This document shows positions 46,201 through 58,369 of a DNA stretch of 64,000 nucleotides, one piece after another. The number at the start of each line of letters is the position of its first letter. Position 1 is the stretch's first letter. The DNA is taken from positions 1-64,000 of the forward strand of contig MU401509.1 in assembly GCA_022579005.1 (NCBI GenBank), written 5' to 3'. The position numbers were made by a program, and so were the translations under genes. A model generated the notes under the pieces. The model was not told where the DNA came from. It was given only the letters and a program-made list of their open reading frames with translations, and ran no database searches. The stretch is from Poronia punctata (taxonomy: Eukaryota; Ascomycota; Sordariomycetes; Xylariales; Xylariaceae).

Positions 46201-49200
46201 ATAAAACGTTGTTAGGTTTTTTGTTTTTGCTACTATTTTTATTTAGTAAAATGCTTATTGCACGTTTATTTTTATAAAAATCTTTACTTTAAAGATTTGC
46301 AAAAGGGTTTTTTTAATTAAAAGCAAAAGGTATTGGTTTTTTTTTATTAAGTTATTTAATTTTTTATAGTTTACGTAAAACTGCAGTCCTTTATAAGGCT
46401 TTTAAACAAATAAAACTAGTAATGCTTATAGTGCATTATTTAGTTTTATAAATCCTTTTTATAAGTAGTTAACAAAGTATTTTTATATAGCTTTTAACTT
46501 ATTAAAAGATATTTTATATAGTAGGTTATATTTTAAGTTATTAAGTAACTTTTTATTAAAGAATTTTATAAGGTAATCTATATTAAGTTGCTATAAGGGG
46601 AGCTTATTTAAATTAACTTTGCTAAAGGTATAAAAAAGGTTATAGTACTTTAGTAGTATAACTTTTAAAGCTTAATATTTTAATTTTTTACTTTTTTTAT
46701 TAAGAAATTCTTTTACTTTTTATTTTTTAATAATAAAATCTACTTTTTTTATACTTATTATTTTTACTTAATTTTTTAAGCAGTTAACACGTACTATGTG
46801 TTAAAATAACAAAATTATAAGCAAGCATAACTTAGTATTTAATTGTTTTTTATACTAAGCTATGCTGTCTTTTTATATTTAATATAGTTTTTAAGCATTT
46901 AACAACTACTTGCTAAGTGCTTTTTATATTTGTTTTTTGTTGTTGTTTTGCTTTTATATAGCTTTTTTTATCTTTTTTATATTTGCTTTAGCAAGGTTTT
47001 TCTTTAGGCCGTTTTATAGTTTAGTTAACTTTTTTGCAAGTGTTAATTAAAATAAGTTGTTACTATTTAGTTAATACGCTATACTTTATAAAAAGTTTTT
47101 AAAAAATAGAAAATAGTAACTTTAACAGTTTAGTAAAATTTTATATTAACTAAACTATAGTTTTTTTAATATTATAGCGTATTATATTTATAAAATAATT
47201 AGTAAAACATTTTTAAAAGTTTGTTTATTAATATAAAATGTAGTTAGTAAGATTTTGCAAATATTTTAGCTACTTTTGCTATTAAACCTTGTTGCTATTT
47301 AATAATTAAAGTTTATTAGTATTATAAGGTTTAAATTTGTTTTAATTTATTTAGCAAGTTTAAAATTTATAGCTACGTATATATTAGCTTTTATATTACT
47401 AAGCATATTATTTATAAGCAAAAAAAATTTATTATTTAATAAAGTATAGCTAAATATAAAAAGCTTTTTTTTTATATATTTATTTATAATGTTAGGTTTT
47501 TTATACGTTTTAATATACGTTAAAAGTAACACTTTTTTTAAGTAAAAGTTTATTTAACCTAGGGTTATTTTTTTAACGCTTGTTTAGCATTTTTTTTAGT
47601 TTATGTTTGTTTTTTAAGGTTGTATTTATATGTTATAAGTATTATATAGATTTGTACTTGCTAGTTTAAATTTTTTTTTTTTAATAAGCAGTTATAAAAG
47701 GTATAGCTTTATTTCTTATAGTTAAAATAACAACTTTTAATAATAAGTATTTTTATTTTTTTAGCAAAAAGTTTAAGTTATAATTTTATTATATTGTAGT
47801 TATTTTTTTTATTATATAAACCTTTACTATTGCTTTAAAATAAAGCAAGTTAAGCATTGTTTATTATAAGCTATGCTAGTTTAGTTATATTATTATTAGT
47901 TTAAGTATTATTATTAGCTAGCTTTTAAATTATTTTGCGCTTGTTTTCTTATTAAAAAGTATATACTACTTAAGTATAGTGTTAAACAAACAAGTTAAAG
48001 TTTATAGTTATATTAAAGTACTATAACGTCGTTTTTTGTTGTAAATAAGAAGTAAGCTTATTATAAAATTTTTTTTTTTATTTTGTATATAAAATATGCT
48101 GTTTGCCTATAAAGCAAACAAAGCTGTTTTTAAAAGTTTAATAATTAGCTAGACTTTTTATTTTTAGTTTTTAATATTTAACTTTAACTTGCTACTTTTT
48201 GTTAACATTTTTATATTTGCTTTTTAGGTAGTTTAAAAGCTTAGTTAAAGTATTAATTATATTTAAATAGTTATTTTATAAGTAAAGCTATAAGTTTTTA
48301 GCTACAGTGCTTTTTAAGTAAAATTTAATATTAGCTATTTTAGCCTTATTATTTATAAACTAGTTTTTATTAGCTTTAAGTTAATTTTTTATATATTGTA
48401 GCTATACTTTAAAGGTAACTTTATTTTTTTCTTTTTTATTATAAAATATTAATACTTTAACTTTTGCAAATTTGCAAAATATAGCAAAGGTTAAAAAAGT
48501 ATTGTTGCAAAATATAAAGCAATTATATACTAAGAGGTTTACTACTTATTAGTTTATATTAGCAACTTAGGTTTTAAAATAGTTAATTTTATTATGTATG
48601 TTAATTAATTTTTAAGTAATACGCTTTATAGTTTTGTTATTATTGTTTTTAAGCAGCGCTGCTGTAGTTTATTTGCAAGCTTGTTAAAAAAGTTTTACTT
48701 TTTTTTTTAGCATAGCTACTTTATATAGACCTAGTTTAATTAAATAGTAAGCTTAATAAACTAAGTTAAATATAGTATTTTTGCTTATAGTAAGCAAAAC
48801 ATATAGGTTATTTGCTTATACTTAGTAGGCTAACAATATTAAAGTATATATTTTAAATTTTTAAAACACTACTTTTAAGTAAGCCTTTATAAGGTTTTTA
48901 AATGCACTTAAGTTTATAGTACTATTAAAGTTAAATATTATATTTTTTCTATTTTTAGTTAAAGCAATAAAAGAAAAGCTTAGTTTATTACTTTTTTTAA
49001 TATATAATTTAGCAAAGGCTTAAACTAGCTTTTAAGTTTTTTATTAGTACTATATTGTATTAATTATATATTAAGACTTTTTAAAAGTATTTAAAGTAAT
49101 TTAGCTATTAAAAACACAAGCTTAGTTAGCTAGTATATTAAGTATTTTTTTGTTAGGTTTATAACTTATAGTTTTTATATTTGCATTTTAAAATAAATAT

Positions 49201-49511
49201 AAGATAATAGTAAACTGTTAACAAGCTTTTATTTAAAGGATCTTGTTTACTTTTAAAATAGTTTTTATAAAGTTATTATTTATGTATAGTATTTTAGCTA
49301 AAGCTTGTTATTTTATAGCTATGCGCATTTTTATGCGTTTTTTTATCTTTTTAAGCTATAATTTTAGTGCAAAACTAAAGTAGCTAAGTATTAGGTTCTT
49401 AGTAGCTTTATTAGGCTATTAAGTTAAATTAAGGTTTAATTAAATTTGCAAGCCGGGACTATTTGCATAGGTAGTTTTAGGTTTATATGTTTAATTTATA
49501 AACTTTAAGAT
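43287..49511 (-). pseudogene. Degenerate Gypsy gag-pol
   Basis: Interior of the element on the minus strand. Reverse transcriptase and integrase fragments are legible; gag is assumed near 48-49.4 kb by position. The coding frames are broken by RIP-type stops, and the few ORFs of 60-odd codons inside are chance survivors. Confidence 0.8.
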
Positions 49512-49757
49512 TGTTGTAAATAAGTTATAAAGAAAGCAAGGCTTTAAAAGGTAACTTGATTTATTGCTAAAAATTTTAAAGTAAAGAGAAAAAGAAAAAA
49601 AAGCCTTTAAGTTCTCGTTAAAGGTGCAGACCTATGTGTGCACTAATTAGTAGGGCTGCAGCTGTCTATAAGTGCAAGCCCTTATATCTACTGTTTAGGG
49701 GAGGTAATAGCTGTAAGCCATCTGATTAGCTGTACTGCCATTGACCGATCCGTAACT
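49512..49757 (-). repeat. LTR of the Gypsy element (right copy)
   Basis: 246 bp ending GTAACT before ATACG. Its outer (right) part keeps CpG and C residues, for example GACCGATCCGTAACT, where the left copy has T and A. Confidence 0.92.
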
Positions 49758-49806
49758 ATACGTAGCGTAGTGCAAGGTTTTCTAAGGTAGAAAAGCTGTA
49801 AAAAAA

Positions 49807-49835
49807 AACCGGTTGTTACTTTTCGAGACCCACTG
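49807..49835 (-). repeat. Right terminal inverted repeat of the Tc1/mariner shell
   Basis: Reversed, it starts CAGTGGGTCTCG and ends AACAACCGGTT. It is followed by TA. Confidence 0.85.
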
Positions 49836-49837
49836 TA

Positions 49838-52436
49838 AGGTGCTTGCTTCTATAGAGTTTGGGAAGAGACTTGGAGGACTCCAGACAATGCGACGTGACC
49901 CGCAACTTGTGTAATACCCTGCCTACCTACATGTACCCTTCCAAACCAGTACAATATTACGCTCCCGTGTCAGACAATCGAGAGACAGAATAAGTATACC
50001 TAGAACAACTCAGGTACACGTCTATGTAGGTAGGTAGTGACTTTGTACGGCCTTATAATGGATTACGGCTAGCAGGTAAATGTATTTTGAACTAAAAAGC
50101 TACCTCGACGTCTTCAACAGGTACTTAGTATATATGCGCTTAAAATTAGGGGGGGTATAGTATCAAAGCATACACGTACTCTATCGAAACCGAACACCTG
50201 CTTGTCATGGCCTCAGTGTACTTTTGAGATTTGTACGAGGAAGCAACTTGAAGGGACGGCGGGGCAATGCGCACTCTGTATACATGTACTTCCATGTATA
50301 TAGGTATGTGGGAGTATATGTACTTTTTGCATCTAAAGTGCTTGGTGGTTCAGTTTAACATTTCAGACACGCATCAAGTCAGGGTATGCTGATAAGGTTA
50401 TTCCAATATTGTAATCAAGGATGTAACCAGCAAATTGTCCGGTCTGGGTTGCATTTAGAGTTGCATGGGGATGTACTTTGGTGCACAAATGGAGCACTGC
50501 ACACCTTAAGTACAGTACCTACCTAAATAATATAGACATATGTAAGAGGGCTAGAGTATAACCTAGAGGAGGTGGATTACTAGGTGATGTAAGATTTTGT
50601 ACGTGTCTTGTTCCTCATCTTCCGAGGGTTGACACAAGCACAAAGATATTGTCGTTTCTTGATTGATCGCCAAAGTAGATATATCTCGAGGTACGACGTT
50701 TGCGCCTAATGAATGTACCCTATTGTCACTTTCAAGCCTGACATGACGGCCTAAGCCACTCGGCAGGCAGGAAACTGGCAGGCCGTAGGTTAGTCGGTTG
50801 AAGTTGGTCAAGTATGCGAACCTCACAAATGATAATGTATGTTTGAGTTTTGGGGGCTGTATTTGAAGTGGACAAGCGGAACAAGATAAAGGTAGGTAAC
50901 TCTCACTTTATTTGATACGTTTGATGTCGTTTGGTACCTGACCAGCTTGCCACAGAACCCCACCCTTGCGACTGCAGTTGATTTTGAACTGAGCACCTGA
51001 TCCTATGAACCAAGCATTCAAGTCACTTTTGGGCACCGCTTTCCTGACCACGCAACACAGATGGAAATCAATACCTATCCCTAACATCGCACACAACATA
51101 CAGCACACGCATCGCTCAGTTATTGACAACGTACTACATGTATGTTACGATACCATAAGTCCGTATATTTCCTGAGGTAGCAAACTTGAACTTGTAGCCA
51201 ACCATATTGGCGGGTACGTAACCCAAAGCGTCACACAGATCCATGGACACCACTACAACTCAGCCAATGGACGCGAGAGGGTAGGGACATCCTGCCACCG
51301 ACAACCAGCCCAATCATGTAGCTGTCGCAATGAATAAGAGGACATCGCAGCCGAAATGACAACCCTATCCTAGCCACTAGCCTAGGTGCCTCGAAAGCAC
51401 ACCATTATTGCTATTTGTAAACATGATTAGCTCTAGGCCTATGCTTAAAATAGAAATGGCATTTACGAGTACCTACACATATAATGTTATTTTTTCTATA
51501 CTAATTATTTTTCTTTATAATATCTTCATATTCTAGGTACACGAGTACAGGCGTGTGGTGAGTTCAAGGTTGCTTTATGTGCAGTATAGAAGGGATAACG
51601 AGGTTATAAGCTACTTGTAATTTGGAACCTTGGCGTATGGTAGGGCGCTAGCTGTAGCATACTCGTAGCCGGCTGTAAGGAAGGAAGGAGTGGCCCGGAG
51701 GTGCTTGCTCTTATTAGAAGTTTAACTCTCAATAGTCCTGCCTGGCATAGGTATCCTAACATCCAAACCCCGCCTTCCCTCATACACATACATCCCTTGA
51801 ATATTCTCAATGTTGACACACTTCAGAGCTAACGAAATCGAGGTATCTTGAGCTGGGAGAGATTATTTCATCTTTATTATTCTGCTCGATATATGCCACA
51901 GGACACAGGACACAGGACACACAGCCCATCCCCATATCTTTATTCCATCAGTACTACGTAGCATACATGCACCCCCACGCCTCAGCTCTTTTGCCGTGTC
52001 AGGTCTGCTGAATTTATTAGGTAGGTAGTATGCCATTTCCAAGGTAGGCAGAGATGATCGATTTGGTGTTGCAGATGATGAGAGAACCTGCATTTTTACA
52101 TAATCCAGTATGGTCCTCGTGCGGATCACTTGGATGCCTAACTTCCGCATCTCCGGTTCGATTCCAGACCACAGAACAGCCTGACTAAAATCTGGTTCCA
52201 GTAGCTGCACCCGAATACGCATGTACCAGACGGTAGCAGTGTCTTAACCGCAGTTGTAGGCTGTCGATATTATATCTGTTAGGGCATCCAGCGCCATCAG
52301 AGGACGCCCAGGCCAAGTACGCAGAGAGAAATAGCCAAGTATGAAATACCTGCCACCACGACTCTTCATCCCATGACAGGAAAGTAAAGCAGCAGACCAA
52401 TATACCCTAAGAGTGCCATAGTACCTACAGTCTACA
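49838..52436. other. Long intergenic region, no confident gene
   Basis: About 2.6 kb of normal composition with scattered TACCTA/TAGGTA runs and a short ACAGG/ACACAGG repeat at about 51896-51920. Minus-strand ORFs at 50563-50826 and 51863-52222 have no recognised family. It probably ends with the 3' UTR of the next gene. Confidence 0.45.
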
Positions 52437-54167
52437 CTATACCATAATAGCCCAGTTTCCGGGGGTGCCGGCAACCAGAGGCCGGGCGGACCTGGTGAGG
52501 GCTGGATGCAGCTGTGACGGCATAGGCGGTATCTCTTCGTGTCCGTAGTATGACAAAGCCGGTGTTCCGACCATCGAGGGCTGGGAGTAGACGGATGAAG
52601 GGGGTGGCGCGATAGATCTCGGGCGCGCGTCCACGACGTACTCTACTCCGTCATCCGAAGCGTACGAAGGCGGCCGGCGAAGCTGCTGCTCATGTGGCGC
52701 TCCGTGGGCATGCTCATCGTTGGCATCCCCATTCATGTCTGTCGGTGTTGCTGTTGACGGCTGGGGCTTAGGCGGTTCGGCCCGTTGCCAGTATATGCGG
52801 TTAGGATCTACCCGCTATTTTTCGGGGAGAGGCTGTCAGTATCTTTTAAGAGATAAAAATAACGGGCAAAGGCAACAAAAGCAGACATACCACGCTTTCA
52901 CGCCATTTCCCGTACGCGGGCGGTGTTGTCTTCACGGCTTCACTCTCTATACCTGCGGCCTCCTCGTCACTTGCCAGCACAACACGGATCGGTTCCCTGG
53001 GAACGACATAGCCGCCCTGAGGTCCATTTACAGCGTTCACTTCCGCAGCAGCGACTCCTCCGGGCGACGCTTTTTTCCGGTTGCGCTGCGCAGCCAGAAG
53101 CATGCACAGACGGATCAACCCGTGGCAGAAAATGATAGTCGTCAAGAGGATGAGAACTATGAGCAGGATAGTGAACTCGCTCGTCTCGATGTTTTTCGTC
53201 ATTGCGAGTGAGAGGTCTGGGAAACAAGTTAGTGTCCGATAGACAGATGGGGTCGGCGCGCGGAAAGGGTAATGCAACGGAAGCAAGCAAAATACATACA
53301 TATTATCAACATCAACACTAGAAACAACCCTAACACGAAACAGCGGAGTATGAGCGACCTCGCCCGCCGGGATCTATTCCAAGGGAAGCAGAAGAGAAAT
53401 CTCTTTGGCCGCCCCTTGCGATGTCCGCGCGACCCACTGGTACTAGAGCTAGAGTTGGAGTTGTCCCGTCTGCGTCTCCGTCGCTGTTGCCGTCGTTGCC
53501 TTCGTCCCTCTGTCTCCGCGAGACCCGTGAGACGCAGGTCTACCGGGCTTGACCCGTTAAACCTAGTACGAGCGCCGCGACGAGGACGGTCGGCGTTTTC
53601 GTGCGTTTCCTGTTCCGGGGGCCTCTCGCCGGTCGTCCGCGCCGTTCGGGGTAGAGCCAGGATGGACAGACGGCGTATCCCGGATAAGGGACGGGGTAGG
53701 GCGCGAGGCTGTTGGGAAATCCTGGCGTCCCTTTCTATATCATATATATCCTCATCTTCTGCCGGCGGCTGCGGCTGTGGTTGTCCCGGGCTCATCGCAT
53801 TACGCATGCTAAACCTGGGGATCGCAAGACTCGGTAACCTGAAACGGTTCGGAGCCGGGGACTTATTGGGGCCATCGTCGACATCGTCGTCGTCGTCATA
53901 TTCGTCGTTTTCATCGGATACGACCTCGTTGGTTCGTCCCCTCCCCCACGATAGACTTGACCGTCCTCGTGTAAAGAGGCTAGATCTCGGTGGTTGGGAC
54001 ACGATGAGTGACCGCAGGTTATTCCGCGTCTCCTGTTGAAGATCCCTTGCCGGTTCTGGTACTTGTGGTGAGTCCGGAATTACCACTTGTTGTTCTAAAT
54101 CCGGCGGTTGCAGTTGCTGTTGCTGCGTTTGTCCCCGCCATAACATGCTTGATCTGATGAAATCCAT
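52437..54167 (-). CDS. Fungal two-pass membrane protein with PPxY motifs
   Basis: A membrane protein of about 523 residues from three exons (54167-53300, 53216-52891, 52814-52437). Residues 1-250 are disordered and basic with Ser and Arg runs and an acidic patch (DENDEYDDDDDVDDG). A Lys/Arg-rich stretch ends KRFLFCFPWNRSRRARS, followed by a first hydrophobic helix (CFVLGLFLVLMLIIYL) that crosses intron 1, a short loop with TKNIETSEF, and a second helix (TILLIVLILLTTIIFCHGLI). The C-terminal tail contains PPAY (near VKTTPPAYGKWRESV) and PPSY (RRPPSYASDD), both PPxY motifs that Nedd4/Rsp5-type WW domains can bind. The layout resembles membrane adaptors of Rsp5, but no such role is shown here. 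The GTG codon just before the start is not used. Confidence 0.8.
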
Positions 54168-56399
54168 CACATCTATCTCCCAGCAGACACAAGTAAGTCA
54201 GATATAACCCCCCAACGTGATGCTCTTGTGATTGGCAAAATTATTTCTTATAAAAAACCTTTTGGGAACTCTTAAAGACGGTCTATAAAATGAATTATGA
54301 AAATGGAACTGACCAGCAGTATCGATGAATCAAAAGTAAAATGAATTTTCTCTGAGCCAAATTCAAACGAGACAAGATAAAACAAAACAAAACAAAATTG
54401 AAATAACAATCAAGGATGCGTCCTACAAATGTATTAAAGTATTGGTTGTACAAATATAAATATAGGACGCAAAGCCTGACGCGTTGGTGGTACCTACTAT
54501 AGGCAAAAAGAGCTACATAATGTTGCAGGTTTCGGTTTCAGGATCCGGAGCTCCTTAACGAATGGATTTGGACAGTTGGGGGTCGGTCGGTTTGGGGTTT
54601 GGTTCAACGACAGCAAGTCGATGAAAGACTAGGTAGTCTAGAATGCACATTTTAACTTCAATTCGATTCGATCAAACTAAAATAATTCGAAAAGAACAAT
54701 TGTTTAACAGACACGGGTATGATTATAGTAGGATGTCCCGGGGACCAAGACATAATAGTGCTACCTTGTAAGACATGAAAATGATACGTCGGATTTCTTA
54801 ACCCTGCACAAAGGTTACAATGATAATAATAATAGAAAATAACAGGATAGAGCTACAAGTAACCAAGAAACATGTATGAGGCAAAGTAGAGTGAATAATA
54901 TATCAGACACTTCTCTGTATTGAACCTTGAAATAGGTAGGTAACCTAGATAGAAACATTTAGCCTTTTAGGTTACATACTTTAATCTAACATTGAACCTA
55001 GGACTCTAGGAGGTGGCACGGTAAATCAACACACACGTGCTGTGGTTTCAACTTTCACAACTCCATCCTGCCTGCCATCTAACCTAGGCGTGTCCCAAGA
55101 TCCCATCGCAACACAACAACAACAACCAATATGTAGTTTTCTTAATAGAACTGCATACTACAAAATCAAACTATCCTTCTCTTCTCACATAATGCCAGTA
55201 AAAAAAAGGCGTTTCGAAAAAACAATCCCCCCCCCCTAAAGCGTCTGATTAGCGGTTAAATGATTGGATGAGAGTGGGAGAGCAGGTCCAGGAGGTCGTG
55301 TTTAGGGTAAGAGGGGCGGGTAAAATAACCAATCAATTACATAGCAGACAAATGAGAAAAGGGGGGGAAGGGGGGTTTTCTAACTTTCTTGTAACACCAA
55401 TGCCTACCTAACATACTTGCTAGATTTTTCAAGATTGTACGAGTATAAGTAGGTGAAATAAGGAGGACAGGTAAAGGTCTAATTTGGTCTGATCGTCGAA
55501 ATATATCTGATTCCAAAATATCTATAGGTAAATTCGTAGTCATTTGGGATGTTGCAGCGGGAGCTACGAACCATTATGACTAACCAATAGATCAGACATG
55601 TCTCTCTGTTGGTAATTGAGATCAAGTCACACGTCGGCAACAAAGTGCCAATGAATGGAAATGGCTACAGGTTCATCTCCTGCACTTTGTACCATCAAGG
55701 AGTTTGCTATTTGATATTGATCCTCAATTTACTGCGTACATAGCTCAAAGCAGCCGGCAAGTCTTCAGTTGCAAGACGCTTTGAGTATTGGTCTAGACAG
55801 ATGCGGGCTTGTAGCCTCCGAAAAGATGTGGTAGTTTGTAATTTCCGCATCTTGGGTCGAGAGCCCGGTTTAGTGTCCAAACCGGTTGCCATGGGAGTTC
55901 GCATAATATTTCGCGCCTTCGCGAACCAATAATTACTGGGTGACGTTGGACCCTTATAATGCCGACCGCACTTGCTCGATGGTAAATCATAGTGGATGAG
56001 GGCCCCAGTATCAGTATCCCGCCTAATACTTCCTCCTTATCACGGGCCACGCCGGTCTGGATGAACACCGATACTCTTCCTAGCAACCGGACATGTGACT
56101 CTTTTCGCCGGATCGAGGATATCGAGCCGCCGCATGCAACCCGACTGTGGAATGATCAGCTGGCGACTTTGCCAAGAAGATCGAAATTTGGATGACGCTT
56201 GGTCGCATCTCTTTTTATGGTAGGTAGGCCTAACTCGTGACGCCGGCTTAATATTAAATACGGCGTTCCGACAGGTCATAACAACTGAAATGCCTGGCTA
56301 ATTGGGTATACCAAGTTTGCGCCGCGCTTTGAGGCATAGTGCAAACTTTTTCGTATGACGGCTAGCCTCGATGTGTCGTTCTTACGCCGCGACCAGAGA
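54168..56399. other. Long intergenic region, no confident gene
   Basis: About 2.2 kb. Several short overlapping ORFs at 55707-56279 on the minus strand have protein-like composition but no recognised family and no clear splice pattern; they may be relics. Poly-G and poly-C runs occur at 55225 and 55360. Confidence 0.4.
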
Positions 56400-57677
56400 T
56401 CACCGAAGCTCTCCAAGGAGCATACGTCGATCCGAGGACGCCGAAAGGACTGCAGAGGAAACATTAGAAGAGTTCGAAATCAATTCGAAATCAAAAGACC
56501 AACTGATAGAACTTACCGATCGGTTCATTACTCAGAGTGAATTCGGCGCAGTTTACAGCACCTTTGTGACCCGGTAGTTTGTAGAGCAGCTTCCCAGTGT
56601 CGTTCGACCATATGACTACCGTTCCATCTCCAGCACCAACTGCTACCTTCTTGCCAGCTTTATCCCAGCTAGCTCTAACCAAGTTCTTCTCGATGCCCAT
56701 CTGAGCACCATCAAACGTCCGGATGTGTCGTTCTGTTGGCGCAAAAGGCCGTATATCCCAAGTTTTCGCTGTCGAGTCGTGAGAGTAGGATAAGAGAGAC
56801 TGGGAGTCGGGAGACACGCGTAAACTGGTAATCGTGTCGTTGTGCCCCAGCATCTTGTATACGACTGCCTTTTTGCGCACGTCCCAGACCTTGATGTCGT
56901 TATCGATTCCACCCGAATATATTTCATTACCAGCCTCGGAGACGGCGACAGCGGTGATGGGGAAATCTGTCTCGATATAGTCGACGGCGTTCTTCGATCG
57001 GGGGTCCCAAATGCCAATCGTGCCATCGTCACTTCCACTAATCAACAGAGACTCTCCGCGTTTGCTGACATCGAGAGAGTTTATAATTTCTTCGTGTCCC
57101 ACGTATCTTCGTATTCTGGTGCCCGATGTCAAATCCCAACTGGCGAGATGCATGTCGGCGGAAGCGGAGAAAAGGATCTCGGAGTCACGGGACCATTGTA
57201 AATCGAGCACTGCGCCTTTGTGACCGTTCAAAGCGCCGTAGTTTTCGCATGCGCCAAAGGCATTCCATAACACTGCCCGTCAGTCAAGGTTAGCAGTGAT
57301 GCAGGCCATTCCGGAAAGGAATATGATAGAGAAAGAGGTAAAACTCACATATACTCCTATCCATGGACCCAGACGCGATCAAGTTTCCAGTAGGGTCAAA
57401 CTTGGCCGAAAAGATCTCTCCGGCGTGGCCCGTGAGCTCCATAACAGGCGCTTCGAGATTACTCGTCCTCACTGTCTATGATAAGCCCCCGTCAGCTAGA
57501 TTCATGGGGCGCATGAAATAGCGGTCGCAATGGATGACATACAGACTGCACCAAAGCACTACTGCTTGAATCGCCATCGCGCTTCGAAAGTGCCGTGCTT
57601 GTGCCCGGCTTTTGCCGCTTGACTATTAACTGGCCCGCCCCGGCATCGTCGCCCGCAGGTCGTTTTTCGGCAGACAT
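56400..57677 (-). CDS. cwf17: U5 snRNP 40-kDa WD40 protein (Cwf17/Spf38, SNRNP40)
   Basis: A seven-bladed WD40 protein of the U5 snRNP and U4/U6.U5 tri-snRNP, acting in pre-mRNA splicing. Four exons (57677-57543, 57475-57349, 57272-56517, 56449-56400) give 355 residues, the family length. The N-terminus MSAEKRPAG leads to PVMELTGHAGEIFSAKFDP, then GHKGAVLDLQWS, GHEEIINSLDVS, the family-typical GGIDNDIKVWDVR, GHNDTITSLRVSPDSQSLLS and GHKGAVNCAEF. The last small exon supplies LSASSDRRMLLGEL, completing the final blade. All introns have GT..AG ends and join in frame. It is head to head with BET3. Confidence 0.94.
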
Positions 57678-58369
57678 GATTGATGTTCAATTAGGTTGAC
57701 TCCACGGCTACTTGCTGGCGAAGGTCGAGTATGCGATTGCGAGAGTGAGTCGAAGCGCCCGCTTCTCTTACGGCAGTGACGTGGGCGAGAATATTCGGAT
57801 TCGGAAGGGCAAGCTCGATGTAGGACTCAACTTCCCGGGTTAGATCCAAGGGACGCGAGAAGGGAATTAGATGATGTTCGGCTTAAGCAAAACAGAAAGG
57901 CTCGGGCTTTAAGCTAGACACATACGTATAAGTAGAAGAATCTCAACCGTTCTGGCTACAAGGATACCAATTGGACGCGGCAGGATGGAGCTCTTGACAA
58001 GCTGCCAGGCGAAGCTTAATTGAAAATACGGCGGAGCAAGGATGTTCCGCTTGATCGGGGCTTTCAGCTGTTTCCACTGCAGGTGATGGGGTCAGCGCCA
58101 AGTGGGTACCTTGCTGCAGGGTAGGTATGCATCTTACGTAATCTTGGGATTTCTAGTGACCGTTTGTTTGTTCACCACCCAAGAAGCCAAGATACTGCCA
58201 CGATCTTGTTAGCTTTACAGTTGATAGGTACACCACCGCAACAGCTCTACGCGCATCTCCGATACCACTATAGCCGTAGAGACAAAGTGCAGACACTCCG
58301 AGACGCTGTTGGTCCATTCTGTTCTGTCCATGATTTGACTAGGCCGCGCCTACAGCTCGGCAGCCGAGC
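57678..58369. promoter_or_regulatory. Divergent promoter region, cwf17 / bet3
   Basis: 692 bp between two divergent starts, presumably containing both promoters and leaders. No coding signal. Confidence 0.4.

Larger units (their letters stand above)
43041..49757 (-). mobile_element. Ty3/Gypsy LTR retrotransposon, RIP-degraded, minus strand
   Basis: A 6717-bp element with two 246-bp LTRs (43041-43286 and 49512-49757) and a 5-bp duplication ATACG at 43036-43040 and 49758-49762. On the minus strand the reverse-transcriptase active site reads YVNNIFIYS at about 46055-46081, matching the Gypsy Y-x-D-D-I-L-I-Y-S motif with Asp codons changed to Asn. LKKLKFYITQTKFLKYVIS follows at about 45905-45975. 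An integrase zinc-binding-like stretch lies near 44800-44965, downstream of reverse transcriptase, which is Gypsy order. Stops are dense throughout, so the element is dead. Confidence 0.92.
42364..49835. mobile_element. Tc1/mariner-type element shell containing a nested Gypsy element
   Basis: Terminal inverted repeats of about 28 bp lie at 42364-42391 and 49807-49835. They start CAGT on both sides and share AACAACCGGTT. Each end is flanked by TA (42362-42363 and 49836-49837), the Tc1/mariner target duplication. The right end reads CAGTGGG when reversed, as in impala/mimp elements. Without the nested Gypsy element only about 750 bp remain, too short for a full transposase gene, so the shell is probably non-autonomous or internally deleted. 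The left part is RIP-degraded. Confidence 0.8.

Noticed and set aside
44642..47532. Two 60-odd-codon ORFs inside the Gypsy element
   Set aside because: Chance open frames in A+T-rich degraded sequence with Leu/Tyr/Phe-rich content.
52150..52175. tRNA T-arm-like sequence (CCGGTTCGATTCC)
   Set aside because: No matching acceptor stem, D-arm or anticodon arm could be placed within 60-90 bp upstream, even allowing a short intron.
53272..54039. 255-codon plus-strand ORF
   Set aside because: Antisense to exon 1 of the PPxY membrane protein; it is a shadow of Arg/Ser-rich codons.
55707..56279. Cluster of short minus-strand ORFs, possible gene relic
   Set aside because: No family similarity recognised and no consistent splice pattern; kept only as a note in the intergenic entry.
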